Of a stretch of 64,000 bases of DNA, positions 1-8,479 are shown one piece after another (position 1 is the stretch's first letter; each line of letters opens with the position of its first letter). Source of the stretch: CAVXHQ01 sp963789535. GTDB taxonomy: Bacteria; Pseudomonadota; Alphaproteobacteria; Rhodobacterales; Rhodobacteraceae. The position numbers and the translations under genes are program-made. Location: contig CAWBKU010000003.1 of the NCBI GenBank assembly GCA_963789535.1, positions 310,001-374,000 on the forward strand, in the 5' to 3' direction. The notes below the pieces were generated by a model. It was not told the DNA's origin. It did not search any database and saw only the letters and a program-made list of their open reading frames with translations.

Positions 1-649
1 CGTCGGTGCGCACGGCGATGCAGGCGTCCTCGGCGTCGTCCTCGGACATGCCGGTGGCGATCATCGCCTCGAGGGCGCCGGTATCCTCGCAGCCCTGTGC
101 CAGCACCTTTTCCTCGAACACTTCGCGCGTGCCGTGGCGGGTGCCGGGGATGAAGGCGAGGATTTCCTGCGCGGGCAGATCGGGGTTCACCTCGTTCCAC
201 ATCGTGTAGGGGTTCGGCACGACCGCGCCGTCGACGACGACGTTTGCGGCCAGCGCGAGGAACCAGTCGGACGGGGTAAAGGCGAATTCGTTGCCGTCGA
301 TATCGCTGGCAAAGACGATGCCGTCATAGCCGATGCGGACCTCGATGATGTCGGTCACGCCATTGGCGGCGCAGGTCTCGATCTCGCCCTCGCGGATCGC
401 GCGGGACGCATTGGCGATGTCGATCTGGTTCTCGCCGACGCCCTCGCAAAAGCGGGCGAGACCGGCCGAGGAGCCGCCCAATTCGACGACCGGCGTCGGG
501 AAATCGAAGTTCTCGCCGAAGGCCTCGGCGACGATGGCGGCATAGGGCAGCACGGTCGAGGAACCGGCGACCTGGATGTTTTCACGGGCAAGGGCGGGGG
601 TGGCGGCAGCCAGCGCGAGAACGGAGATCGCGATTTTCACGGATGACAT
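1..649 (-). CDS. pstS: PstS-type phosphate-binding protein (3' end outside window)
   Basis: Periplasmic phosphate receptor of the high-affinity PstSCAB ABC transporter. Only the first 216 codons are inside the window. The product starts with a signal peptide (about residues 1-22, ending TPALA), followed by the phosphate-binding loop AGSSTVLPY and a second contact segment GGSSAGLARFC; both are hallmarks of PstS. ATG at 649 has AGGAG a few bases upstream. The gene follows phoR on the same strand, with a Pho-box-like array in the 140 bp gap, so phosphate-starvation control is likely (inference). The pstCAB genes would be expected beyond the left edge. Confidence 0.9.
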   Translation of the reverse strand, partial: MSSVKIAISVLALAAATPALARENIQVAGSSTVLPYAAIVAEAFGENFDFPTPVVELGGSSAGLARFCEGVGENQIDIANASRAIREGEIETCAANGVTDIIEVRIGYDGIVFASDIDGNEFAFTPSDWFLALAANVVVDGAVVPNPYTMWNEVNPDLPAQEILAFIPGTRHGTREVFEEKVLAQGCEDTGALEAMIATGMSEDDAEDACIAVRTD

Positions 650-731
650 GGATGTCTCCTGTAGAGGTGAAAGGACGCCCGCGAGCCGGGCCTCCGATGC
701 GCCCCGACTAGGCGCGGCACCCGTAGCTTTT

Positions 732-760
732 GTGACACCTGTGTAAAAGTTGCATGACGG
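732..760 (-). promoter_or_regulatory. Pho-box-like array upstream of pstS
   Basis: Read on the minus strand, three 7-mers occur at 11-bp spacing: CCGTCAT, CTTTTAC and GTGTCAC, separated by GCAA and ACAG. The known PhoB box is direct repeats of CTGTCAT-like heptamers every 11 bp, so the outer two match well and the middle one weakly. The array lies about 83-110 bases upstream of the pstS start. PhoB binding is inferred. Confidence 0.6.
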
Positions 761-789
761 TCGCCCGCCCACGCCCCGCCCTGGGCGCG

Positions 790-1917
790 TCAGTGCAGCG
801 GCAGGATGACGGTGAACGTGCTGCCCTTGCCCGGCGCACTCTCGACGCGCAACCGGCCACGGTGGCGGCTCACGATATGCTTGACGATGGCGAGGCCGAG
901 GCCGGTGCCGCCGACATCGCGCGACCGGTGCGTATCGACGCGGTAGAACCGCTCGGTCAGGCGCGGCAGATGGTGCGCCGCGATCCCCTCGCCCTGATCG
1001 CGCACGGCGAGGCGGACGCCCTCGGCGCGCAGCATGTCGTCGGGGCCGGGCAGGCTCAGTTCGATCTGCACGTCCTTGCCCGCGCCGCCATATTTTATCG
1101 CGTTCATCACCAGATTGGACACGACCTGCCGGAGCTGGCCCGCATCGCCCGGCACCACGACACGCGGCCGGGTGCCTGCGACCGTTAGCCGCACGTCCTG
1201 TGCCGCTGCCACCGGCTCGAGGGTCGCCAGAACGCTGTCGATCACCTCGCCCAGCTCGACCCGCTCGGTCGGTCGGCGCCGCTCGTTCTCCTCGACCCGC
1301 CCCAGCGACAGCAGGTCGTCGACCAGTTGCGTCATCCGCCCCGCCTCGCGCGCGATGATCCCGAGGAACCGCTCGCGCGCCACCGGGTCGTCGCGTGCGG
1401 CCCCGGTCAGCGTCTCGACGAACCCCAGCACGGCAGTAAGGGGCGTGCGCAACTCGTGACTGACGTTGGCGACGAAATCGCGGCGCATCTTGGTCGCGGC
1501 ATCGAGTGCCGAGACATCCTCGAAGATCAACAGGACATTGCGTTTCTGCGCGATGACCGGCGCCGAGACGGTAACGTGCCAGGTGGTATCGGCCACCGTC
1601 TCGAACACGGTCAGCGCCGTGGTGCGCATGGCGCCGTCGCGCAGGCTCGCCTCGATCGTGTCGAGCAGGCCGGGCTGCCGCAAGGCGGCGATGTAATGCA
1701 GGCCGACCGCATTGCCCCGCACGATCGTGAGGGCCGTCGGGCTCGTCGCGCGGATCCGCTCGTCCGGGCCAATGAGGATCGCCGGCATCGCCAGTGCGGC
1801 AAGCAGCGCCGAGGCGGCACGGTCCGCGCCGTCCGCGTCGGCCGTGTCGTCAGCCACCGAAACGCCCGCCGCCAAAGGTCGACCGGCGCCGTTCGGTCTC
1901 CGCGTCAATCGGGTCAT
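790..1917 (-). CDS. phoR: PhoR-like phosphate-regulon sensor histidine kinase
   Basis: Sensor kinase that would phosphorylate the response regulator PhoB. Domains in the 375-residue product: a PAS-like region (about 35-140), HisKA with NVSHELRTPL and phospho-acceptor His154, then HATPase_c with the N box around NLVMNAIKYG (268-277), a G1 box DQGEG and a G2 box GGTGLGL (336-342). It lies directly upstream of pstS on the same strand, the usual phoR-pst arrangement of Rhodobacterales, which is why I call PhoR rather than a generic kinase. No convincing transmembrane helix is visible, whereas classical PhoR is membrane-anchored, so it is either a soluble variant or depends on Pst/PhoU contacts. 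ATG 1917 was taken as start; phoB is not in view. Confidence 0.85.
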   Translation of the reverse strand: MTRLTRRPNGAGRPLAAGVSVADDTADADGADRAASALLAALAMPAILIGPDERIRATSPTALTIVRGNAVGLHYIAALRQPGLLDTIEASLRDGAMRTTALTVFETVADTTWHVTVSAPVIAQKRNVLLIFEDVSALDAATKMRRDFVANVSHELRTPLTAVLGFVETLTGAARDDPVARERFLGIIAREAGRMTQLVDDLLSLGRVEENERRRPTERVELGEVIDSVLATLEPVAAAQDVRLTVAGTRPRVVVPGDAGQLRQVVSNLVMNAIKYGGAGKDVQIELSLPGPDDMLRAEGVRLAVRDQGEGIAAHHLPRLTERFYRVDTHRSRDVGGTGLGLAIVKHIVSRHRGRLRVESAPGKGSTFTVILPLH

Positions 1918-2039
1918 TAACCATTTTTTGCTCGCTTATGCCGGCCGATGGCGCACCTTGTCCCGGGGACGATTCGGATCGCCCCCCGTTACCCTGTTCC
2001 GACAGGCCGCGCACCCGGTTGGCCTCTGGAGTGTTTCCC

Positions 2040-2486
2040 GTGTCGTCGTCCATAAAGTCCGATCGGTTCGCGAACCACAACAATCCGCCGCGTCCAAACC
2101 CGGTGCGGATGGACTGTCCTGCCGACTTTCCGCCGTTGTCGGCGCTGCGCCCGGTCTTCGTCGCCGCGTCCGCCGCCACTATCGTCGAGATCGCGGCGCC
2201 CGACGGTCTCTACCGTCCGGAGATGATCCTGTTCGCAACCCTCGACGGCCCGCTCCTGTCCCGCCTGCGGGCCCGCGCGATCCTGTCATGCCTCGTGACG
2301 CGCGCCTTCGATGCCATCGACCTTGCCGCGATGCTGAACGCGACGGGGTTCGATGGCCGGTATCTCGCCGTGACCCGCGAGGCGCCGGACCGGGCGCTGA
2401 TCCGGCGCGAGGTTCGGTCGCGCGCGCCGAGCGTGGATTTCGACGTCTTTGCCGTGCGCTACACCCCGCTGGGCGACGGCTCCTAG
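2040..2486 (+). CDS. hypothetical protein, 148 aa
   Basis: No family recognised. The frame is open from well upstream, but GTG 2040 is preferred because GGAG lies 8 bases before it; ATG 2109 is a later alternative without a good ribosome site. The product is soluble-looking, with a conserved-looking central part (VFVAASAATIVEIAAPDGLY, then FATLDGPLLSRLRARAIL) and no signal peptide. It is divergent from phoR and its TAG stop lies within a CTAG that also supplies the stop of the next gene on the opposite strand. Codon use resembles the neighbours, which argues for a real gene. Confidence 0.6.
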   Translation: MSSSIKSDRFANHNNPPRPNPVRMDCPADFPPLSALRPVFVAASAATIVEIAAPDGLYRPEMILFATLDGPLLSRLRARAILSCLVTRAFDAIDLAAMLNATGFDGRYLAVTREAPDRALIRREVRSRAPSVDFDVFAVRYTPLGDGS

Positions 2487-3670
2487 ACTGCCGCACGGGC
2501 GGCGCGGCAAAACTCGTCGATGAGCATGTCCGCCTCCTCGATCCCGACCGAGACGCGAAAGAACCCCTCGCCGATGCCAAGGGCCGCGCGCGCCGCAGGC
2601 GTCAGGCCGCGGTGCGACGAGGAGGCGGGATGCGACAGCGTGGTGCCCACATCGCCCAGCGTCGGTGCGAACGCCACCTCGGGTGCCGCGCGGGTAAAGG
2701 CATTGGCCGCCGCGCGCCCGCCCTTCAGCTCGAAACTGAGCATGTTGCCGCCCCGCCCGTTCAGCAGGCCCATGGCGCGGTTGTGGTCGGGGTGGTCGGG
2801 GCGCGTCGGATAGATCACGCGCGCCACGCCACCTTCCCCGGCCAGCGCGTCCGCAAGGCGGCGGGCCGTCGCCTCGGCCCGCTCGAGGCGCAGGTCGAAC
2901 GAATGGAGGCCCCGTTCGGCCAGCCAGCAGTCGAAGGGGCTGGGCGTCAGGCCCCAGGTCACGTTGGCGTCGTTGATCCGGCGCCGCAGGTCCGCATCCC
3001 GCGCCGCGACATAACCGAGCGTCGCATCGGAATGACCCGCCAGCAGTTTCGTCACCGAATGGACGACGATATCGGCCCCCAGCGCAAAGGGCTGCATCAG
3101 GCGCGGCGTGGTGAAGGTGTTGTCGACCACGAGCAGGACGCCACGCGCGCGGCAGAGCGCCGCGATCCCCGTCACATCGGCGACCCGGATCGTCGGGTTC
3201 GAGATCACCTCGACCACCACCATCCGCGTCTCGGGCCGGATCGCAGCGGCCATCGCTGCGGCATCTGTCGCATCCGCCAGCGAGGTGGCGATGCCGAGGC
3301 GCGGCAGGTCGTCGTTCATCAGGCGCAGGGTGCGGCCATAGAGCTGATCGCCGCCCAGCACATGGTCGCCCGCGCGCAGCAGGCCCAGAAAGACGGCCCC
3401 CAGCGCCGACATTCCGGATCCGGTGACGATCCCCGCAGGCCCGAACAGCGCAGGCGCCCCCTCGAGCATGTCGATCTTGGCGGCCAGCACCTCGGCATTC
3501 GGATGCCCCTCACGGGCATAGGTATAGCCGGTCCCGTCGGCGTATTGCGCATCCAGCGCGTCGGGGTCGGGCGAGGCATAGACGACCGAGGGTTGCAGCG
3601 GCGTGACCACGGGCCGCGAGGTCGAAGTGGGCCAGCCGGTGCGCCGGACGAGCGAGGTGGGACGGTCCAT
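2483..3670 (-). CDS. trans-sulfuration PLP enzyme (Cys/Met metabolism family)
   Basis: Member of the cystathionine gamma-synthase/gamma-lyase/methionine gamma-lyase fold family, 395 residues, the usual length. Visible signature residues: SGMSALGAVF near 86-95, the PLP-stacking Y-x-R segment (YTYAREGHPNAE, 49-60), D183 in VVDNTFTTP for the pyridine nitrogen, and Lys208 in VVHSVTKLLAGHSD for the Schiff base. Exact substrate (cystathionine, O-acetylhomoserine or methionine) cannot be decided by eye. It is the last gene of the overlapping yicC-gmk-carbonic anhydrase operon; ATG 3670 overlaps the preceding stop by one base (TGATG), suggesting translational coupling. Its stop shares a CTAG with the convergent hypothetical gene. 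Confidence 0.88.
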   Translation of the reverse strand: MDRPTSLVRRTGWPTSTSRPVVTPLQPSVVYASPDPDALDAQYADGTGYTYAREGHPNAEVLAAKIDMLEGAPALFGPAGIVTGSGMSALGAVFLGLLRAGDHVLGGDQLYGRTLRLMNDDLPRLGIATSLADATDAAAMAAAIRPETRMVVVEVISNPTIRVADVTGIAALCRARGVLLVVDNTFTTPRLMQPFALGADIVVHSVTKLLAGHSDATLGYVAARDADLRRRINDANVTWGLTPSPFDCWLAERGLHSFDLRLERAEATARRLADALAGEGGVARVIYPTRPDHPDHNRAMGLLNGRGGNMLSFELKGGRAAANAFTRAAPEVAFAPTLGDVGTTLSHPASSSHRGLTPAARAALGIGEGFFRVSVGIEEADMLIDEFCRAARAAV

Positions 3671-4192
3671 CAGCCGAGTTCCTTGAGGCCCGCGCGGAAC
3701 CGGCGGGCGTTTGCCACATAGGTATCCGCCGAGCGGCGCAGACCCGCAAGGGCCGCGTCGTCGAGCGGGCGGATCACCCGCGCGGGCACGCCCATGACCA
3801 GCGATCCGTCGGGGATCTCCTTGCCCTCCGTCACCAGTGCGCCCGCGCCGATGAGGCAATCGCGCCCGATCACGCGCACCGTTCAGCACCGTGGCGCCCA
3901 TGCCGATCAGGCTGCCGTCGCCCACCGTGCAGCCGTGCAGCATCGCCTTGTGGCCGATGGTGCAGCCCGCGCCGATGCTCAGCGGATGGCCCATATCGGT
4001 GTGCAGCACCGCGTTTTCCTGGATGTTGGACCCCTGCCCCACGACGATCGGCTCGTTGTCGCCGCGCAAGGTCGCGCCGAACCAGACCGAGGCATCGGCC
4101 CCGATCCCGACCTTGCCCATGACATGGCATCCCGGCGCCAGCCAGGCGGTGGGGTCGATCCGCGGCGTGTCGTCGTCGAGCGCGTAGATCAT
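3670..4192 (-). pseudogene. gamma-class carbonic anhydrase-like protein, frameshifted
   Basis: Left-handed beta-helix (hexapeptide-repeat) protein of the YrdA/PaaY/gamma carbonic anhydrase family. The N-terminal part (MIYALDDDTPRIDPTAWLA, then GATLRGDNEPIVVGQGSN and metal-ligand positions in HTDMGHPLSIG and IGHKAMLHGCTVG) is read from ATG 4192. Near 3877-3886 the frame changes: after ATVLNGA the continuation (RDCLIGAGALVTEGKEIPDG to the stop at 3670) is in another frame. The span is 523 bases, one more than a multiple of three, so one extra base explains everything. It overlaps gmk by four bases (ATGA). Either a genuine mutation or a base-call error; the rest of the protein is perfectly family-like. 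Confidence 0.8.
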
Positions 4193-4854
4193 GGGGCCTC
4201 CGACAGGTCGTCGAACTCGGATTGCAGGGCACGGACGTGATCGGTCAGGCGCGGCTGCTGGCTCAGTCGCAGCCGTTCGGCGGTGACGATGCTCTTGAGT
4301 TTGGCCTCGGTCGCGTCGAGGTCGTCGTTCACCAGCACGTAATCGTAGCCGTCCCAATGGCTGATCTCGTCCCAGCTTTGCTGCATCCGTTCCGCGATGG
4401 TCGTGTCATCGTCCTGCCCGCGCGAGATCAGGCGGCGGCGCAGTTCCGCGATCGACGGCGGCAGAAAGAACACCGACAGCACATGCTTGCCCAGCGTCGA
4501 GTTGCGGATCTGCTGCGCGCCCTGCCAGTCGACGTCGAACAGGACATCGCGCCCCTCGTCGATGGCCCGCGCCACCGGCCCCTCGGGCGAGCCATAGTAA
4601 TTGCCGAAGACCCGCGCGTGTTCGAGCATCGAGCCGTCCGCGACGGCGCGCTTGAACGCGTCCTGCCCGAGGAAGTGATAATCGCGCCCGTCGACCTCGC
4701 CCTTGCGCGGCGGGCGCGTCGTCGCCGACACCGAAAAGGTGATCGAGGCATCCCAGTCGCGCAGGCGGCGGGTCAGCGTCGTCTTGCCCGCCCCGGACGG
4801 CGACGACAGGATGATGAGGAGGCCCCGGCGGGCGCCTGAGATCGGATGTGCCAT
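4189..4854 (-). CDS. gmk: guanylate kinase
   Basis: Catalyses ATP-dependent phosphorylation of GMP to GDP in purine nucleotide synthesis. The 221-residue product carries the P-loop SSPSGAGKTTL (about 17-27), the GMP-binding segment SVSATTRPPRKGEVDGRDYHF, the FGNYYGSPEG motif and the VDWQGAQQIR Walker-B-like stretch, all diagnostic of guanylate kinase. The start at 4854 abuts the yicC stop, and the stop overlaps the carbonic anhydrase start (ATGA). The yicC-gmk order is widely conserved in proteobacteria. Confidence 0.96.
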   Translation of the reverse strand: MAHPISGARRGLLIILSSPSGAGKTTLTRRLRDWDASITFSVSATTRPPRKGEVDGRDYHFLGQDAFKRAVADGSMLEHARVFGNYYGSPEGPVARAIDEGRDVLFDVDWQGAQQIRNSTLGKHVLSVFFLPPSIAELRRRLISRGQDDDTTIAERMQQSWDEISHWDGYDYVLVNDDLDATEAKLKSIVTAERLRLSQQPRLTDHVRALQSEFDDLSEAP

Positions 4855-5760
4855 CTATTCCACGTTTTGTATCTGTTCGCGCATCTGCTCGATCACCGCC
4901 TTGAGGTCGAGCCCGATGGCGGTGAGGGCGGCAGCACCCGCCTTGGAACACAGGGTATTCGCCTCGCGGTTGAATTCCTGTGCCAGAAAGTCGAGCTTGC
5001 GGCCTTGCGGTTCGGGGGTGCCGAGCAGCGCGCGGACGGCGGCGACATGGGCGCGCAGGCGGTCGATCTCCTCGGTCACGTCGGCCTTCACCGCCAGCAG
5101 CGCCAGTTCGAGCACGAGGCGATCCGCCGGGTATCGCACATCGTCGAGGATGCGGCGCAGCGCCGCCGTGAGGGCCGCCTGCGCATCGGGGCGGCGCGCC
5201 TCGGCGGCCCGGGCCGCCGCCTCGACCAGCGCGGCGATCCGGTCGATCTGCTCGGTCAGGACCGTCGCCAGTTCGGCCCCTTCGGCGGCGCGCATGGCAC
5301 AGAAATCATCGACGAGCGGGGCGAAATCGGCCTCGAGAGCCGCAAGGAGTGCGGCCTGCGCCGCCTCGTCCTCAGCCGCCGCGCCGCCGATCACGCCGCG
5401 CTGCGTCAGCACGTCCGCCGCCGTCGGCTGGGCCAGCGTGATCCCCAGCGCCATCGCGCGTTCCTGCACCGCCTCGAGGGCAAGGAGCACCCGGTCGATG
5501 TGCCCGGCATCGAGGGCCATGCCGGCGGCCCCCGCCGCCTCCGTCAGCCGCAGCGTGAGCGAGACGTTGCCCCGTTTCAGCCGTGCGGCGAGGACGCGCC
5601 GCAACGCAGGTTCGAGGCGCGCCACGCTATCTGGCAGCCGCAACCGCAGATCGAGGCCGCGGGCGTTGACGCTGCGGATATCCCAGACCCAGGACATGGC
5701 CCCGATCTGGCCGGTGCGGCTGGCAAAGGCGGTCATCGAGGCGAGGGCGGGCGTGGTCAC
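4855..5760 (-). CDS. yicC: YicC-family endoribonuclease
   Basis: YicC/YloC family protein of 301 residues, the usual size. The N-terminal YicC domain begins with SMTAFASRTG and W-x-IRSVNARGLDLRLRLPD, and the C-terminal domain ends with the family-typical IEQMREQIQNVE. E. coli YicC is a metal-dependent endoribonuclease; that activity is inferred here. It is the first gene of a four-gene minus-strand operon ending at 2483, and its stop abuts the gmk start. ATG 5760 gives the canonical N-terminus. Confidence 0.93.
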   Translation of the reverse strand: MTTPALASMTAFASRTGQIGAMSWVWDIRSVNARGLDLRLRLPDSVARLEPALRRVLAARLKRGNVSLTLRLTEAAGAAGMALDAGHIDRVLLALEAVQERAMALGITLAQPTAADVLTQRGVIGGAAAEDEAAQAALLAALEADFAPLVDDFCAMRAAEGAELATVLTEQIDRIAALVEAAARAAEARRPDAQAALTAALRRILDDVRYPADRLVLELALLAVKADVTEEIDRLRAHVAAVRALLGTPEPQGRKLDFLAQEFNREANTLCSKAGAAALTAIGLDLKAVIEQMREQIQNVE

Positions 5761-5945
5761 GCGGCAGTCTCCGGTGGGGCGAGGCGCAGCTAAGGGGATT
5801 CGCGCGATGCTGGCAACCCGTCCGCCCGCGGGGTCGCATTGTCGCGCGTTAACCGCTCCGTCAAAGATTCCACGAAAATTCGAGGCAAGTGGTGTAGACC
5901 TCGGGCGAGGGTAACGATTTGTAAACCATCCCCGAGGAGGCTGAC

Positions 5946-6788
5946 ATGCAGTTCGACGACTGCGCCGACATCCGCAGCGCCGCGTTCCGCCGGAAGGCGG
6001 ATGACACCGGATCAGCGTCGATCACCGGTCGCCGCAGCCGCGCGACCAAGGCTTTCGGTCTCCCCGGCTTTCCGCCCCCCGCCGCCGGTGCGCGCCACGT
6101 CGGCCCCGATGTTCTCGACGGCGTCGAGGCCTATTGGAACGACCTGCGGCGCGGCGCCCGCGTGCCGCGGCGCAGCGACGTCGATCCCGAGGGGATCGCC
6201 ACCGCCCTGCCCGCCACGATGATCCTCGAGCGGATCGCCCCCGGCATCGCGCGGATCCGCGTCGCGGGCCAGCAGATCGCTGCCATCTGCGGCATGGATC
6301 CGCGTGGCATGCCGGTCAGTGTCTTCTTCGACGCCGCCGCCCGCACCGCTCTGGGCGCGCACCTCGAGGCGGCCTTTGCCGGGCCTGCCATCGTCAGCAT
6401 CCCCGTCACCGTGCCGCGCCGCCTGCTGCGCCCGGCGGTGGGGGGACGCCTGACCATCCTGCCGCTCGACGACGGCATGGGGCGGATCGACCGCGCCCTT
6501 GCGGTTCTGGTCACGGACGTGCCCGTCGCGCGGCGCAGCCCGGTGCGCTTTTCGATCCCCGACGCGATGCGCCCCCGGATCGACGTGCTTGCGAACCCGC
6601 GACGGGTGCATCGTGCGTCGCTCGCCGCGCGCGCCGACCGGGACACCGACGCGGAAGGTCCGGTCCTGCGCCGGTCCGATCCCCGATACCTCCCGTTTCG
6701 GGTCGTCATCGGCGACCGGGACGCGGCTGCCGCACCTGTCACCGACGCCGCGCGCCCGGCCCTCAGCCTAATCGTCTCGAACCACTGA
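5946..6788 (+). CDS. PAS-domain protein (PAS_5-like)
   Basis: Stand-alone PAS-type sensor-like protein of 280 residues, of a kind common in Rhodobacterales and similar in layout to the PAS_5 family. The fold-bearing part is about residues 55-190: YWNDLRRGARVPRRSDVDP, then IAPGIARIRVAGQQI and an ATP- or ligand-free-looking PAS core, and LTILPLDDGMGRIDRALAVL. The C-terminal third is Arg/Ala/Asp-rich and looks disordered. AGGAGG lies just upstream of ATG 5946. No kinase or HTH domain is attached, so its output is unknown. It converges with the DAHP synthase gene across a strong hairpin. Confidence 0.75.
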   Translation: MQFDDCADIRSAAFRRKADDTGSASITGRRSRATKAFGLPGFPPPAAGARHVGPDVLDGVEAYWNDLRRGARVPRRSDVDPEGIATALPATMILERIAPGIARIRVAGQQIAAICGMDPRGMPVSVFFDAAARTALGAHLEAAFAGPAIVSIPVTVPRRLLRPAVGGRLTILPLDDGMGRIDRALAVLVTDVPVARRSPVRFSIPDAMRPRIDVLANPRRVHRASLAARADRDTDAEGPVLRRSDPRYLPFRVVIGDRDAAAAPVTDAARPALSLIVSNH

Positions 6789-6805
6789 GCCCCTCCCGAA
6801 CGCAA

Positions 6806-6829
6806 ACGGCCCGCCATCGGGCGGGCCGT
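6806..6829. terminator. bidirectional terminator hairpin
   Basis: Perfect 10-bp inverted repeat ACGGCCCGCC / GGCGGGCCGT with a 4-base ATCG loop, between the convergent PAS gene (ends 6788) and DAHP synthase gene (ends 6855). Confidence 0.75.
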
Positions 6830-6854
6830 CCGTCGTCAGGTCTTGAACGAAGGT

Positions 6855-8225
6855 TCAGGACGCTTCGGCCTTCTGCATCCGGGCACGGCGCGCCGACAGC
6901 TCCTCGGAGACGAGGAACGCCAGCTCCAGCGACTGGCTCGCGTTCAGGCGCGGGTCGCAGGCGGTGTGATAGCGGTCCGACAGATCCTCGTCGGTCACGG
7001 CCCGCACGCCGCCGGTGCATTCGGTCACATCCGCGCCCGTCATCTCAAAATGCACGCCGCCGGGGATCGTGCCCTCGTCGTTGTGCACCGCAAAGAACTC
7101 GCGCACCTCGCGCAGCACGGAATCGAACGGCCGCGTCTTGTAGCCGCTGGTCGATTTGATCGTGTTGCCGTGCATCGCATCGCAGGTCCAGACGACGTTC
7201 GCCCCCTCTTCCTGCACCGCCTTGATGAGGCGCGGCAGATGCTCGCCGACCTTGCCCGCGCCGAACCGTGCGATCAGGGTCAGGCGGCCCGCCTCGTTCT
7301 TCGGATTGAGCGAGGCCATCAGCGATTTCAGGTGCCCGCTCGTCATCGACGGCCCGCATTTCAGGCCAATAGGGTTCTGCACGCCCTTGCAGAACTCGAC
7401 GTGCGCGCCGTCGGGCTGCCGTGTGCGGTCGCCGATCCAGATCATGTGCCCCGACCCCGCGACCCAGGCGCCACTGGTCGAATCGACCCGCGCCAGCGCC
7501 TCTTCGTATTCCAGAAGCAGCGCCTCGTGGCTGGTATAGAAATCGACGGTGGACAGGTCATGCACCGCCTCGGAGGTGATCCCGGCGGCGGTGAGGAAAT
7601 CGAGAGTGTCCGAGATCCGGTCGGCCATGTCCTTGTATTTCTGCACGCCCTCGATATCGGCGAACCCCAGCGTCCACGCGTGGACCCGGTGCACGTCCGC
7701 GAAACCCCCCGTCGAGAAGGCGCGCAGCAGGTTCAGCGTCGCCGCCGATTGCAGATAGGCCTGCAACATCCGGTCGGGATCGGGCGCCCGGCTCGCCTCG
7801 TCGAAGTCGAAGCCGTTGATGATGTCGCCGCGATAGGACGGCAGTTCGACGCCGCCCACCGTTTCGGTCGCCGCCGAGCGCGGCTTGGCGAACTGCCCCG
7901 CCATGCGGCCGACCTTCACCACCGGCACCTTGGCGCCATAGGTCAGCACCATCGCCATCTGGAGCAGCACCTTGAACGTGTCGCGGATGCCGTCGGCGGC
8001 GAATTCGGCGAAACTCTCGGCGCAATCGCCGCCCTGCAACAGGAACGCCTCGCCGCGCGACACCTTGGCAAGCTGCGCCCTGAGCTTGCGGGCCTCGCCG
8101 GCAAAGATCAGCGGCGGATAGGTGGCAAGCCGCGCCTCCACCGCGCCGAGTGCGGCGGCGTCGGTATACTCGGGCATCTGAACCCTGGGTTTGCGTCTCC
8201 AGTCGCTCTTGCGCCACTCGGCCAT
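6855..8225 (-). CDS. aroG: class II 3-deoxy-7-phosphoheptulonate (DAHP) synthase
   Basis: First enzyme of the shikimate pathway: condenses phosphoenolpyruvate and erythrose 4-phosphate. The 456-residue product matches the class II (plant/AroA-II) type, with LLQGGDCAESF near 64-74 (metal-ligand Cys), PVVKVGRMAGQFAKPRS, the FNPL-like GFDFDEAS segment, VWTCDAMHGNTIKS and GGVHFEMTGADVTECTGG near the C-terminus. ATG 8225 is chosen over longer in-frame extensions because GAGGAG lies just upstream and the protein then starts at the canonical MAEWRKSDWR. It stands alone between a convergent PAS gene and the divergent GlxA regulator. Confidence 0.95.
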   Translation of the reverse strand: MAEWRKSDWRRKPRVQMPEYTDAAALGAVEARLATYPPLIFAGEARKLRAQLAKVSRGEAFLLQGGDCAESFAEFAADGIRDTFKVLLQMAMVLTYGAKVPVVKVGRMAGQFAKPRSAATETVGGVELPSYRGDIINGFDFDEASRAPDPDRMLQAYLQSAATLNLLRAFSTGGFADVHRVHAWTLGFADIEGVQKYKDMADRISDTLDFLTAAGITSEAVHDLSTVDFYTSHEALLLEYEEALARVDSTSGAWVAGSGHMIWIGDRTRQPDGAHVEFCKGVQNPIGLKCGPSMTSGHLKSLMASLNPKNEAGRLTLIARFGAGKVGEHLPRLIKAVQEEGANVVWTCDAMHGNTIKSTSGYKTRPFDSVLREVREFFAVHNDEGTIPGGVHFEMTGADVTECTGGVRAVTDEDLSDRYHTACDPRLNASQSLELAFLVSEELSARRARMQKAEAS

Positions 8226-8479
8226 GGTCTCGCTCCTCGTTGCCGCTTCGTCCGCCGCGACGCCGCACGGAAGGGCCGGGCAGCGGACCCGCCTGCCTAT
8301 ACGCGGCCCGGCCCGGCGCGCCAATCCCAAAGTGCCCGTTGCCTGCCACATCGGGCGCCCCATGCACCTGCCCTTGCGCAATCGGCGCAAACCTGATGAT
8401 GCTCCCGCGTCCGTCGCGCACCGCGTCCGGGCCGCCCCGTTGCGCCCGCCCCTTCGAGCCCGCCCCTTCGAGACAGTGA

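Noticed and set aside
1917..1924. CtrA-type half-site TTAACCAT at the phoR start
   Set aside because: It overlaps the start codon, has no properly spaced second half and no promoter geometry.
1712..3721. long plus-strand open frame across phoR and the trans-sulfuration gene
   Set aside because: Shadow frame opposite conserved minus-strand proteins.
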